A program made the position numbers and the translations under genes. The notes under the pieces are model-generated. The model ran no database searches. It worked only from the letters and a program-made list of their open reading frames with translations, and was not told where the DNA came from. From Patiria pectinifera (taxonomy: Eukaryota; Echinodermata; Asteroidea; Valvatida; Asterinidae): DNA of 64,000 nt. The stretch is from assembly GCA_029964075.1 (NCBI GenBank), contig CM057135.1:20300863-20364862 (forward strand), given 5' to 3'. Shown here one piece after another: positions 1 to 11,047 of the stretch (position 1 is the first letter of the stretch; each line of letters opens with the position of its first letter).

Positions 1-314
1 GAAAGGGAGACTTGAGCCGGATTATGAATGTCAAACGTTTGAAATGACCACGACTATCATTTGTATTCATTCAAAGCAGTGTGCAAACAGTGAATAATAA
101 AAGCAAAATGCAGGCCAAACCAACAGAGTGCCAATTAAGCCGACTAGCTGGAAATCTTGTGAAAAATGTTTTTACTCTGGTAAGAATGGAGAGTGCGAGC
201 GACCTAGAAAGAAGTTAATGATGAATCTCGGTCTATTAAGAGCCGCTATGAATAGACATGTAGAGGAAAACAAATTTTGTGAATGTGGGCAATGTTTTAA
301 CGCACTTATAGAGT
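1..314 (+). pseudogene. Degenerate copy of a Death-fold-like frame (left arm of inverted pair)
   Basis: This stretch matches the reverse complement of 4740-5062 over its whole length, at roughly 94% by eye. The minus-strand copy reads as one open frame. Here the frame is shifted, because the A-run before ATGTTTTTAC is one base shorter, and the similarity stops where the gagtaacgaaat tandem repeat begins. The conserved part includes the residues FYSGKNGECERP and KLMMNLGL. The window starts inside or at the edge of the repeat, so its true outer end cannot be seen. It is either a decayed duplicate of the gene at 4587-4982 or the left arm of a larger inverted-repeat element; I cannot tell which. 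Confidence 0.6.
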
Positions 315-556
315 TACTCATTTACTCATTTCGTTACTCATTTAATCAAATGAGTAGATGAGTAACAAAATGAGTAAATGAGTAACGAAATGAGTAAATG
401 AGTAACGTAATGAGTAACCAAATGAGTAGCAAATGAGTGAATGAGTAACGAATTGAGTAAATGTGTAACGAAATGAGTAGCAAATGAGTAACGAACTGAG
501 TAAATGAGTAACGAAATGAGTAAATGAGTAACGAAATGAGTAACCAAATAAGTAGA
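306..556. repeat. Tandem repeat based on gagtaacgaaatgagtaaat
   Basis: About 12 to 15 imperfect units built from ATGAGTAA with CGA or AAT spacers. The first ~35 bases are in the opposite orientation (gttactcatttactcattt) to the rest, so the left edge can fold into a hairpin with the following units. The open frames crossing it on the minus strand are low-complexity and not genes. Confidence 0.85.
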
Positions 557-566
557 TATATATTAA

Positions 567-1346
567 ATGATTTCATCCGTTCCTTACCATTCGGAGATTA
601 ACCTTCAAAGCTTCAACATGAATACTATTTCTGCAGTCAAACCCTATGCTTGTCACCAGTGTGACAAACGCTTTGGACGGAGATATAACCTCTTGAGACA
701 TACCGAAAATGCACATGCTGAAGATGAATCCGACATAGACGAAGTTGAGGAGGATAATTCTGAACCTGAATTTAAAAGCAGTAGATTTGAAGATCCGGAA
801 ATGGAAAACTATGAAACTGAATCTACGTATGATGAAGACGAAGATCTTGAGGAAAATGATTCCGAATCCGTCACGGAGGTGGAAGATGACGAATCATCTG
901 ATGAAGATGAGTCTAGTTCTGAATTGGAAGACAATGCAGCCTATTTAGACTGGTTGGCAGAGGCAAAAAGTGCGATTGATGAGATGTGGAGTGAAAAACA
1001 TGAAAAGTACATCAACGAGGGCATGAGTGAAGATCAGGCCGAGGAAAAGGCCAACAGGAAGACCTTGTGGGCAGTCAAGCGAATCTTTTTTAACAAATAC
1101 AAAGTTTTTTTGTCAAGTTACATACATCTGAAAGATAATGATACTCATCAAGACATTGTGGACGAGATCGAAGACAGAGTCAATCATTCCGGTATTCTAC
1201 TGCCCACGGCTGTCAACAAGGTCATATCTAAACTCCAGGCCAAATTTGACGGCCTGTTCCATCAATTAGATGAAGATGACGTTAACGAGGAAGACAGTGA
1301 CGATTACAGACTAGTCAACGTTACATTAATATCACTGATGGTTTAA
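567..1346 (+). CDS. C2H2 zinc-finger protein with acidic linker and conserved-looking helical C-terminus
   Basis: A single-exon frame of 259 residues. One classical C2H2 finger lies at about residues 27-50 (C29, C32, H45, H50, preceded by KPYAC). Then come about 75 residues very rich in Asp, Glu and Ser, and a compact helical-looking domain from about 125 to 235 (WLAEAKSAIDEMW, KTLWAVKRIFFNKY, KFDGLFHQL). Met18 (base 618) is an alternative start just before the finger. A single finger plus an acidic stretch suggests a nucleic-acid or chromatin-associated protein, but the target is unknown. The gene lies between two inverted copies of a Death-like frame, so it may be cargo of a mobile element; that is inference. 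I do not recognise the family by name. Confidence 0.6.
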   Translation: MISSVPYHSEINLQSFNMNTISAVKPYACHQCDKRFGRRYNLLRHTENAHAEDESDIDEVEEDNSEPEFKSSRFEDPEMENYETESTYDEDEDLEENDSESVTEVEDDESSDEDESSSELEDNAAYLDWLAEAKSAIDEMWSEKHEKYINEGMSEDQAEEKANRKTLWAVKRIFFNKYKVFLSSYIHLKDNDTHQDIVDEIEDRVNHSGILLPTAVNKVISKLQAKFDGLFHQLDEDDVNEEDSDDYRLVNVTLISLMV

Positions 1347-1483
1347 CTGCAAAGAATACATTTAAAAACAAATTTAAAAAACACTAGTATTTCATTGAGA
1401 AATGACGTCAATAAAGCAATGATGTTATCATGTATACACTTTCTGCAGTTGTATTTTTTCTTTGTTGGTGTTGTCTTAAGTCC

Positions 1484-2487
1484 TGTCCGCACTGGACTTT
1501 TTTTGGTCAAACTAACCGAGACTATGGGTACATTTCCCATTTTAAGTCCAGTGCGGACAGCCTAGGACGTTTTCCTCTCGGTTACTTTTCCTGAGTCCAG
1601 CGGTTACTTTTACTGGCCAACTGCTGCCCAGGACAACTTCCCACGCGCCCAGGAAAACTGACCAGGTCACTTTTCCCGAGACGATAAGTCCAGTGCGGAC
1701 AGTGCGAGTCGGTAAAAGCGGCTCAGGAAAGCGTACATCCGGCCCGAGCGCCCTGTTATGCATACAGAGACCGCACGAACCTGCACGTGCAGTGGCCGAA
1801 CATTTTGTAGAAACATTTTGTAGAATCAAGTCCGAGCGGTAAAATCTCGTTAAAATATATATTTCAACGGACAAATACATACACAGAGAAGAGAGATCAC
1901 GTTCTGACAATTAATTTGCGGAAATTCTCTTTCTCCACCGATGTATGTTACTTTCTACGATCCAAATTCGTCCTGATACGCTACTGTAGTCATGCACGGA
2001 ACATCATGGTCCGGTACCGTACGTAGGCCGTAGTCACTGGTTCCTGGCCCACATCATAGCTTCGATTCTGTAAGCATGCGAGAGGAACCAACGAATACTG
2101 ATGGCACTGCTGCCACACGGAACATCGTACAGCGGCATGGCTCCGACGATGTGCATAACAAATGCGTCAGAATTATAGGCCTTTTCGTCAAGATTTAGCG
2201 TGTCATTAAAGATGAAATAATATCGTGTAAACGATTATGTTGTGCATGCAAATGGCGTGTGTAATATTACTGTGCGTATCGGCGGCTGAAAATGTGATCG
2301 GCAATTTGTTTTCTGTCTACGGTGAGTCATTATACTGACACTGTGACATCTCGGTTACTTCTCCCACGCGGTCTGGGTAAATTTTCCCGTGTCGAAAGTC
2401 CAAGTGCGGACAGTGGTCACATTTGACCATTTCTCATTTTACCATCGTCTCGGTAAAACCTTCCAAAAAAAAGTCCAGTGCGGACAC
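1484..2487. mobile_element. Non-autonomous DNA transposon, TIR tgtccgcactggactttttt
   Basis: The left end and the reverse complement of the right end match for about 45-60 bases: GTCCGCACTGGAC, then a T-run, then ACCGAGAC and ATGG. The core GTCCAGTGCGGAC recurs inside near 1547, 1687 and 2395. The internal copies sit in a larger direct repeat containing TCGGTTACTTxTCC and CCACGCG. No transposase frame is visible. I could not define a clean target-site duplication, so the superfamily is open. Confidence 0.65.
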
Positions 2488-3897
2488 GGCTTTACAGTTA
2501 AACAATCGGGAAAGCCCTACTGTCAAGCAGTCATATAATTAGTGTTTGGACACGCCCTGTCAATAATCCCCGAAATGTTTACGGTCTTTAATGCTTCATG
2601 TATGGCTTTATCACTCACTGTGTCCAACTTTGGGACTTTGTTGGGGTAAAAAAGTTAGTTGCCTTATGACACTCTAAATCTTCAATATAAAATAGAAGTA
2701 CATACTATTGCTTTAACACAAAAAGACCTAGTAATATATATATATATATATATATCCTTGATTTTGTAACAAGCCCGACACGGTGGTAGGGTTTGGTGCA
2801 TTCCTGTACAGACAACGGTAAAGGGGTATTAAGGCTTGAAATCATGTTTAGTCAGTCAACTTCATTGACTTCTTTCACGTACAGATTTTTGAAGCTCCTG
2901 CACATGCCGTGCGCTGCCAATTAAGTCCCGTTGTCCAATAAAGGGGCTCAGCGTTCACTACTGTTGCGTAACTCCTGGCAATCGATATTTCGAACGCTCA
3001 ATAATCCATCCCCCACTGTACATGCAGGTAGGTTCAGTCGGTGAAAGATAATCGATATAATGAACACGTCTTGAAAGAATTACGTCTTTATGGATAAGGG
3101 AAACAGCGCTATCTGATCGGACGGTGTAAACAATGTGTACATGTAGGATGCAGTCAGTCCCTTAACCCTTTCCTTACCATGGGCGACCTTTATCGACAAG
3201 AAGTAGCCCCCCCTGCTGGTTCCCATGGGCGACTTTAGTCGACCAGGAAACCACACACAAAACACCCTCAACACAGATATATTCACTACTTTTCAGAAAG
3301 GCGGCATGTTGATATGTTTGGCCGCCCATACATCAAGTATATACCAGCTGAAAGAGTGTTTTCGGATCTTTCTATTGGTGTGGTTTATTCATAGTGTTAC
3401 CATACAAAAAAAAAATGAGAAAAGTGCTTCAGAAGTATCCACGCACAATTTTGAGGTATGGAGTGCCATTTGGTCATGTGGTGAAAAAGCTTGCAGTTTG
3501 ATAATTGGGACCAGATGAACAAAAAGTCATAACTTTGTTGTATTTGCACGTATGGACTTCATTTTTACATCACATAAAAGAATAAGGTTCAAGAAACAAA
3601 CTTTACACACAACATTTATGATTTTAATAACCCTTTGGCAATGAAAATCCGGGTTGAAAAAAGTGAGTTTTGACTCGTGCTCATTTTGTTCACGCTCTAG
3701 TGATTTCCGCATGACTGAGCAAACAATTTGGTCCTGGGGAGAGCCTAGTCAATAAACAATGTGGGCATACAGAGATGTACGTGTACATACTGCACACACC
3801 GTACCGAGTGAGCCGACGCTGAAAGTTTGTATTTTCTACGACCACCGCACACAGATATACGTACATAGATGGTTCTGGTGGTAATGTGGAAGAAAAC
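2488..3897. other. Non-coding stretch with a TA microsatellite and a short direct repeat
   Basis: A (TA)n run lies at about 2733-2756. A 20-base unit containing ATGGGCGAC and TCGAC occurs twice (about 3178 and 3224). No frame with protein-like composition or matching splice sites was found. Confidence 0.5.
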
Positions 3898-4089
3898 AGT
3901 CGACTCTCGTTATAACAAGGTCGATCGGAGAAGCCAAATTACCTCTTTATAACAGGAATGTTGTTATGAAAGGACAGCGAAACAAAGAAACACAAAGAGG
4001 ACCTGAGATTTGGGACCTCAGAATTTGCTCTTTATAAGCAGAACCTCTTTATAAAAGTGCTCTTTATAATATAATGAGAGTCGACTGTA
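3898..4089. mobile_element. MITE with TIR cagtcgactctcgttata
   Basis: It starts with CAGTCGACTCTCGTTATA and ends with the near reverse complement TATAATGAGAGTCGACTG. In between it repeats CTTTATAA-type motifs. Size, ends and TTATAACAAGG-like interior resemble Tc1/mariner- or pogo-derived MITEs. A related copy with a diverged TIR is at 24580-24745. Confidence 0.65.
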
Positions 4090-4166
4090 TTGTGCAATTG
4101 TTATTGCACCTGGATTTATAATATAATGAGAGTCGACTGTATTATGCAATTGTTATTGCACCTGGA
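4064..4166 (+). repeat. 51-bp tandem duplication of the MITE right end plus flank
   Basis: Bases 4064-4114 and 4116-4166 are nearly identical, differing mainly at TGTATTGTGC versus TGTATTATGC. Each contains the element's terminal GAGAGTCGACTG plus the flanking TGCAATTGTTATTGCACC, which is itself a short palindrome. The duplication therefore arose after insertion. Confidence 0.8.
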
Positions 4167-4586
4167 TAACACACACGATATGACAAGGCAAATATCGGTG
4201 CAGAAGCACGGAGTTATTTATTTGCTCCATGATCGGTGCGGTCATCGAGGGGTGATCGACCATCGGTCTCCGTATAGAACGCATGGATTCATTAGCTCTC
4301 TGATCTATTATTAACACAATTCCTCCATGGTTAAAACAATCATCGGACTATACCGTGCAAGTACGCTGTTCACCGGTGAGTGTTTGTTTACTACAAATAC
4401 ATAAATTAAATTTTTCAAACTTTTTTAGAACTCGACTAGAAGAAACTCTTGTATGTCTCTACACGTACAAGAACTTGTCCGTGTGGATTGCACAATGGAC
4501 TACCGGGATCTGATCTTAAGGGTTGTTCCATTCTAGACGATGTTTGCCGTACTCGATAATAATTTACTAAAAGATAAATTCTTCAA

Positions 4587-4982
4587 TTAGACAATCATAA
4601 TTGTTTTTTTCTTTCTTTCTTTTTTGGAAGGGGGAAGGGTAATGGTTTGCTGCAGCAAAAAATTGTAAGCGTTATGATCAATACCGCGAAATCGACAGGC
4701 ATTCAATAATCGTTCAACCGTGGCATTTTTATATTCGCGTCGTTTCCACTCTATAAGTGCGTTAAAACATTGCTCCCATTCACAAAATTTGTTTTCCGCT
4801 AAATGTCTATACATAGCGGCTCTTGATAGACCGAGATTCATCATTAACTTCTCCCAAGGTCGCTCGCACTCTCCATTCTTACCAGAGTAAAAACATTTTT
4901 TCACAAGATTTCGAGCTAGTCGGCTTAATTGGTGCTCTGTTGGTTTGGCCTGCATTTTGCTTTTATTATTCACTATTTGCAC
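4587..4982 (-). CDS. Death-fold-like protein, better-preserved copy
   Basis: The open frame of 131 residues has a pattern I read as a Death domain: a LGLS turn followed by a helix (about residues 48-58), a tryptophan and CFNALIEWKRR helix (about 67-81), and a last ATVERLLNACR helix followed by IDHNAYNFL (about 88-109). Death domains act in apoptotic and immune adaptor complexes and are greatly expanded in lancelets (family knowledge). This is recognition by eye, not a database match. There is no obvious second domain, so it may be one exon of a longer gene; the lysine-rich tail after about residue 118 looks like read-through into non-coding DNA. A degenerate inverted copy is at 1-314. Confidence 0.45.
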   Translation of the reverse strand: MQIVNNKSKMQAKPTEHQLSRLARNLVKKCFYSGKNGECERPWEKLMMNLGLSRAAMYRHLAENKFCEWEQCFNALIEWKRREYKNATVERLLNACRFRGIDHNAYNFLLQQTITLPPSKKERKKKTIMIV

Positions 4983-5062
4983 ACTGCTTTGAATGAATAC
5001 AAATGATAGTCTTGGTCATTTCAAAAGTTTGACATTCATAATCCGGCTCAAGTCTCCCTTTC

Positions 5063-5326
5063 TCCGCTATTCCAGTTCAGGTCTTCCTCTGTCCGCTATT
5101 CCATCTAGCCGGGTGGGCTGCCTCCTTTGTCCAATGCATTTTTTTGGCCCATCCCTTGTCCGGTAAACCTTACATACGCCCATGCGCTCTTTTATTATGC
5201 TAACATCATCCATCCATATGCTAATTAGTTTCATTGGTATGCAAATGAGTCCATTGTCTTTGTGCATTATGCATACAATTCTTTTGTCTTGTCCGATGAA
5301 GACCCTACACACTACTTTGGTCTAGT
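5063..5326. other. Non-coding spacer
   Basis: No coding signal. The sequence just outside the Death-like repeat contains a short duplicated phrase (TCCGCTATTCCA at about 5064 and 5092). Confidence 0.4.
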
Positions 5327-5996
5327 CGTCACCGACACCACGAACTGACACCCGGTGGTCAGCGTTGCAGAAATACAAATCGGAGAAAGACGCTTTTAAA
5401 GGTTTGACACGAATTTACTCAGTAAAATATTACATCTTTCTTAGTATCACTTAACGTGAAAATGCTTACACTACTCAATTATAAACTTTATATTGTAAAA
5501 ATCTGCTTAGTTAATTAGCAACTAAATGATTAAGATGGGTGTCAGTTCGTGAAAACCAAAATTTACGTGTTTTGGGAGAGTGCGCGCATGCAATAGTGTT
5601 AGTGAGTGTCAGTTCGTGAAAACGAAAATTGACGCGTTTTGCAGAGTGCGCGCACACACTGCGCATGCGTGCGCACGCTCTCCAACAACACGTCAATTTT
5701 GGTTTTCACGAACTGACACTCACTAACGCTATTGCATGCGCGCACTCTCCGAAAACAAGTAAATTTTGGTTTTAACGAACTGACACCCTGTGCAGGGTCA
5801 CTTCGTGGTAACCAAAAATACCAGAATTGACCAATTTCGTAAAATTTGCTTATTTTAGATGATTTCAGCAATTTTAACCTCGTCATGTTAAACTTCATGA
5901 TACAAACTGCTAATATGTGCAAAAAAAGAAAATTTGAATTTTTAAAAAATTGTGCACACGTGATGCAGAGGATGTCAGTTCGTGGTGTTGGTGACG
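5327..5996. mobile_element. MITE with TIR cgtcaccgacaccacgaact, copy 1
   Basis: The left end CGTCACCGACACCACGAACTG is mirrored by the right end CAGTTCGTGGTGTTGGTGACG. Inside, a module GTCAGTTCGTGAAAACCAAAA occurs repeatedly in both orientations (near 5541, 5608, 5701 and 5767, with a variant at 5797). A second copy lies inverted at 28548-29038. The flanks tagt and tatt could be a decayed 4-bp target duplication. It has no coding capacity. Confidence 0.8.
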
Positions 5997-6625
5997 TATT
6001 GTTGGAACAATTGTCAGGCCTGGGAATCAGACTTTCACCGGGCCTGCATATGGCCTGCATATTGGTTCGTATCCCGTCAGGTATTTAGCGAGGTTATTGT
6101 TCAGTTGGACCAAAAAGTTGCCAAGAAGGCTCCAGAACTAATCGTAAATTACGCAGCAGCTGGGCAACTGACACTGGAAGCATGTTCAAACTTTGTTATT
6201 AAGAGGGTAAGTGTATTTTCAAAGCATAAATGAACTGGGTCTAAAGTCGCAATGTGAAAATCACTTTGAAAACTTTGCCGAGTAGGTTCAGTGATGGCGG
6301 ATGTGTGGCCTATGTTTACGGAGGTAGTCCAGTAAACTGGCCACATTTGGGGCTACTACACGCTGAAATCTGATGTAGCGATTTTGCTACAGACTTTGAT
6401 CGAGATTATCTTCTCGTCCAGGACAGAAATGTCCAAAGTTAAGGTTCTTAGTTGTACTTGTAGAGGAACTTAGTTGTACTTGTAGAGGAACTTAGTTGTA
6501 CTTGTAGAGGAACTCATACCTTTTTGAAACCGCGTTCCTTCATTCCAAAATCTTCATTCATCTGGCCAAAAGACGACAATCAGTCCACTGCACCCACAAA
6601 TATCGTCCCGAAAATGCTACCCTTT
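5997..6625. other. Non-coding, with a 22-bp triplicate
   Basis: The unit CTTAGTTGTACTTGTAGAGG plus AA is repeated three times without change at 6447-6512. No gene is recognised in the rest. Confidence 0.6.
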
Positions 6626-9600
6626 GCGATTTGAAAATGGCGGCCGCCCTGTAATGTGTGCATTATGCGGGCGCGCTCAGGCGAAATCATGAATATACAT
6701 GAATAGTCTTTGACGTTGACCTCGTGTTTTTGGATGTGCGTGCGGGGGGCCGTACGTACATGTACATGTCGTCGGCGTTTTCACGAAGTGGCGAATCCGC
6801 CCACACAACGCGAACACTGCGTTTTGAGAAAATCGGGTTTGAAGTTGGTCACTTTTTGAAACGGTCATTTCTCCCCACTTTTAATCCAAATTTCAAAAGA
6901 CTTTTCACTGATACGACAGCTCATTAGTTAAATGACATGACTAGATACATATTTCTGCAATTGGATCTGTAGTTTAAGAGCTGTTAATTACGAAACGGAT
7001 TCGCCGCTTCGTGAAAACGCAAAATGCAGACCTCAACGGATTCGCCACACACAGCGCGCGGATTCGCCACTTCGTGAAAACGCAAAACGCAGAGGTCAGT
7101 GGATTCGCCAAACTTGAAAACGAGGCCAAAAGCTCTTCGCGCGATTCTACGCTCATACGCGCACAGTGAATACGTTCAATCGGCGTGCCTGCCTCGGTTT
7201 CGATCGACTAATGGTGGAACTTGCTATTACATGTACTTATTTTGTACAAATTAAACACGTTTGAGGATTGTAGTATTACATGTACAAGTTTAAATGTCAA
7301 GATTACAGTTTATTTTAACTGGTATTGAATTTCCTGCAATGTGACCCTGAACAATAGCTTATTTCTTATATCATTGTCATTTTAAGGGAGGTTTAATATA
7401 GTGACTAATTGCAAAGGGGTGGATGAATCCAAGTTATGTAACTTTTCACAAATCAGCGGATGTAACTGCATGTATTTAACCCCAAATAAAAATAAAATCA
7501 TACAGGCAAGCGACTCTATAATTTAGCAGAACTTCTTTATTGATAAATTCAGGTATAATTCAAATTTACAATTAAGGAACATTTAAAAGAGATTTAAGTA
7601 AAAGCAGTTACTGTTTGGGGTTATGTAGAATTTTTTTTTTACATTCTGATAATTGTTATTCATGAGATGAGTCGCCCTCACACTATCTCTACTATTAACG
7701 CTACAAAATTAATCACGATGAATCGATTACATGTCGGACTTTTAAAGCTTCAGAGATTTTAAGAGGCTGAACTCTATCGTTACTTGAAGAAAACTCTTCG
7801 TTCACAGGGCACTCACTAAATACAAATTATCTGTATTGCCTAAAAGGTAGAAATAAAACTATTTCCATGTTACTTCCATACAATTTTCAGTCACATGTTT
7901 GGTTTCTGGTATTTAGTTGTCAGCTTGTTAGTTAGACATCCACAAATAGATAATGTGTCAATAATTGCACGCTTCAAAATCTTCAGTTTCATTAGAAGGA
8001 TTTAAAGGAAATCTTACCCTGAAAAGTAATTGGGCAATCTTTAAGTGGGTGAACTGTACTAAAAGGAGACAGCAGTCTGAAGATAGTTGCTTTTAAATAA
8101 ATTTGCAATGGACATCATTAAGAAATCACAGAAGAGATAAACATCACACATAAGGGACTCATGCATTCCAACTGTTAAGGGTTTTTTTTGTGCAAGCAAT
8201 GAGCCTAAATTAGGACACGAAGAAGGTTCTGTTGGAATCGTGTCCATCGTGCACAGCATCGCCTGCAAAGACAGAGAGAGAATGAGAATGGGAAAAAGAA
8301 TTGTAATTCAATTGTTTGTTATTATTCACAACATATATATTCATACTTGCTGCAAACTATGGTTGCTAACATGTGCCGCAGAGCTTTAGTCACCGCTTAT
8401 CATTTTCAATATACGTTCTTTCTAAATTTCAAAACTAAAGCATATTGTGTTATTATGAAGACAAACTTTAGCAAAAAATTCAAATGTCTAAGGCACAATG
8501 AACAAGGCAACTCCTCGTTAAGTGCATGATTTTATGTTGGTGAAAAATGACAACTTTGGCAATTGTGCAACATGTTAAATTACATTCATAACAAAGGATG
8601 AAGGGACATTCAAATATAATAAACCTGTTGTTTTTTCTGGACAGAGTGTACTTTTATCAGTCACAATCTAAATCAACACTTTTCCCTGGTTTCTAAAAAT
8701 GTGCCTACCTCAGAAACACCTGTACCCAGTTTTACAGTTCTGTTCCTGAAGAGATGCAGCATTTTTCACTCATGCTAAACCAGAACAGCCCTGTAAATGA
8801 AACAAACAAAACACACTGACAATAAAAAAGTTCCACAGTTACTTGAACAACTATCAAATAGTATTCATTCACTCAATAATTAAAATTTAGAAGCAGAGAT
8901 GGGGACATTGTATCCAATGACATCATGTTCTTTGGATCTGTGAAGTACAATTTTTAATATTGTGAAACGTAATTTTTGTATATTTTTATTTGCTATTTAA
9001 TTAGTCTGGATTTCAACCATGGTGCTGAAATGACACAACCTGTTTTTTTCTCAAGGACTTACGTTTCACATCAAGGCACGCCAAACAGTCTGATGTTGAC
9101 ACATCTGAAACAGATGCCAAGATGTCAAGCTTACATATCCTATAGCTGCTGTTGGATAAAAAGATGTGGAAACATTTTTATATTGACATGAACTTACCAT
9201 GCCGTTATCCGATATGGCTAATGCATTAATTGTGGACATGACATAATTGTTCAACTCGTTTCTGGCGGATTATTTCAAGAAATGTTGTTTTTTTCACTCG
9301 ACGATTCTCTAAGTTACACTAATAGTTTAAACAATTAAAAAGGTTAACTTTACTACCAAATCCATTTATGTCTTGAGCATGTTTATGAAGGGCCTAGGCC
9401 ACGTTGTACTTGTTTCCCCCTAAGTACTAATCTTGCCCTGGCCTAGGCTAGGCCTGTGAGCATGGTCAGTATTTTACACTAGCATTTTTACTTCTTCAAA
9501 AGCACTATATAACCATAACTACGGTACTTCTGGCGCAAGATGATCAAGGGGTGGACTATTTTCCCCACATAAGTAAAGTAGGCTTAACCATGGACACAGG

Positions 9601-10376
9601 AATGTTACTGTAAACATGACAGATTTATGTCAGCATGCAATTAATCACTATTCATATGCGGAATTCGTGTATTTCCGACATGCGTATTTTTCGTTCATCT
9701 GGTCTGGTAAAAGAACGGTGAAATGACAAAATTTTGCAAAGAATGATAAGAATCACGTATCACAATGTGTTTAAAGTGTCCAATACAACCATAAATATAA
9801 TTTAGCTCAAACAATATAGCTCGTCTAAACGGTCAAAACTTACCGACTTACCAGGACAGCCCGTCGCATGATGATGAGCCGTGAGAACGAAATAGTTTTG
9901 TATACGTGACGACGTGACAACAACAACAACGCAGCCCTGAGATAAAGGTTATTCGCCACTTCGTGGAAACGCAATGTGTGCGCGTCGCGTTTTCACGAAG
10001 TGGCGAATCAGGGATTCGCCACTTCGTGAAAACGCAAATTCCAGAGGGCAACGGATTCGCCACTTATGTAATTAGCGTAACTAATTAATTAAACATTGTC
10101 CGGTCTTAAAACTTTGCAGAAATGTTTAGGACACGAAGTTAAGTCAAAATAGCGCAAAAACCGAAATTGCAAAAAAATCTGATTTTCCATGGATTCGCCA
10201 CTTCGTGAAAACACCGACGATGTACTTGTTGTACACAACAGCCCGTACGGTCCCGCCGCACGCACGTCCAAAAACATGAGGTCATATGTCAGAGACTGTT
10301 CATGCATATTCATGATTTTGCGCGAGTGCACCCGCATAATGCATACATTACAGCGCGGCCGCCATTTTGAAATCGC
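6626..10376. mobile_element. Inverted-repeat element or inverted pair of MITEs with gattcgccacttcgtgaaaa modules
   Basis: The outer ends match in inverted orientation for about 170 bases (GCGATTTgAAAATGGCGGCCG, TGCATTATGCGGG, TTTTTGGAxGTGCGTGCGG). Inward of this, both sides carry several copies of GGATTCGCCACTTCGTGAAA plus ACGC in both orientations. About 2.8 kb of AT-rich DNA (7130-9945) lies between. I see no transposase in it; the small frames there look random. It is either one 3.75-kb non-autonomous transposon or two MITEs of one family in opposite orientation. No clear target duplication was found. Confidence 0.55.
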
Positions 10377-10811
10377 ATGGCGCTTTAGCTATACGACAAA
10401 ATAATTCCAAATAATCAGATTTAAATAAAACTGGGTTTATCGGGAAGTCTTGAATAGACCGCTTCAATGATATAAGGATGTGACATTTTTGTATCCAGCA
10501 ATTTTGGACCTAAAAAAAGGGAAAAACATGGGGGAAAAGCGGACCAAATAGATTTATTTCCCTACCTACCTACCTGAATTATTTTTAGGCCGTTACCGTA
10601 AACACACCATTTAATTTGTTTGACCTTAGAGCTGTGAAATAAATATGAAATTATGCCTGTCTCACTTGTCACATGACCTTTTTGACTGAGTTTTTGCTTC
10701 TAGCCAGTAAAAAAAATGGAGGCTCTCAACTAAAAAAAAACCTGTTTTTGATTTGTTTTTAATGATAATACTGTAGGTTAACAAAAAGTACTGCCTTGTT
10801 TTTGTTGCAGA

Positions 10812-10931
10812 ATGGACATGGATAAATGCATATTAGTCACCATTCTTAGTGTTATGGCAGGAACTGTTGTCATCTTGCTGGTTCTGCTGATTGTCAAAAA
10901 AGTCTACATAATGCATGTTAACATGAATTAG
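10812..10931 (+). CDS. Possible 39-residue single-pass membrane peptide or 5' exon
   Basis: A good 3' splice site (TTTTTGTTGCAG) is followed after one base by an ATG opening a 39-codon frame: MDMDKC, about 22 hydrophobic residues (from ILVTILSVMAG to LLIV), then KKVYIMHVN and a stop. A possible donor (ACAGTAAGT) follows eight bases after the stop. It could be a micropeptide, an upstream frame in a 5' UTR exon of the SET gene further right, or chance. It is too short to have been an automatic call; only the hydrophobicity and splice context support it. Confidence 0.3.
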   Translation: MDMDKCILVTILSVMAGTVVILLVLLIVKKVYIMHVNMN

Positions 10932-11047
10932 GTCAACAGTAAGTTAAAAATGCTTTGAATTCACAGACACCAATTTAAATTCATAAATTACATAACACAG
11001 TAATTAAGCCATTTCTATTGGTTAAAATTCTGTCATGTTGGTGGTTT

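Noticed and set aside
338-576. Leu/Ile/Tyr/Ser-rich frames on the minus strand
   Set aside because: Translation of the ATGAGTAA tandem repeat.
7130-9945. Searched for a transposase between the inverted ends of the 6626-10376 element
   Set aside because: Only small frames without DDE or other family motifs; no splice-supported exon chain.
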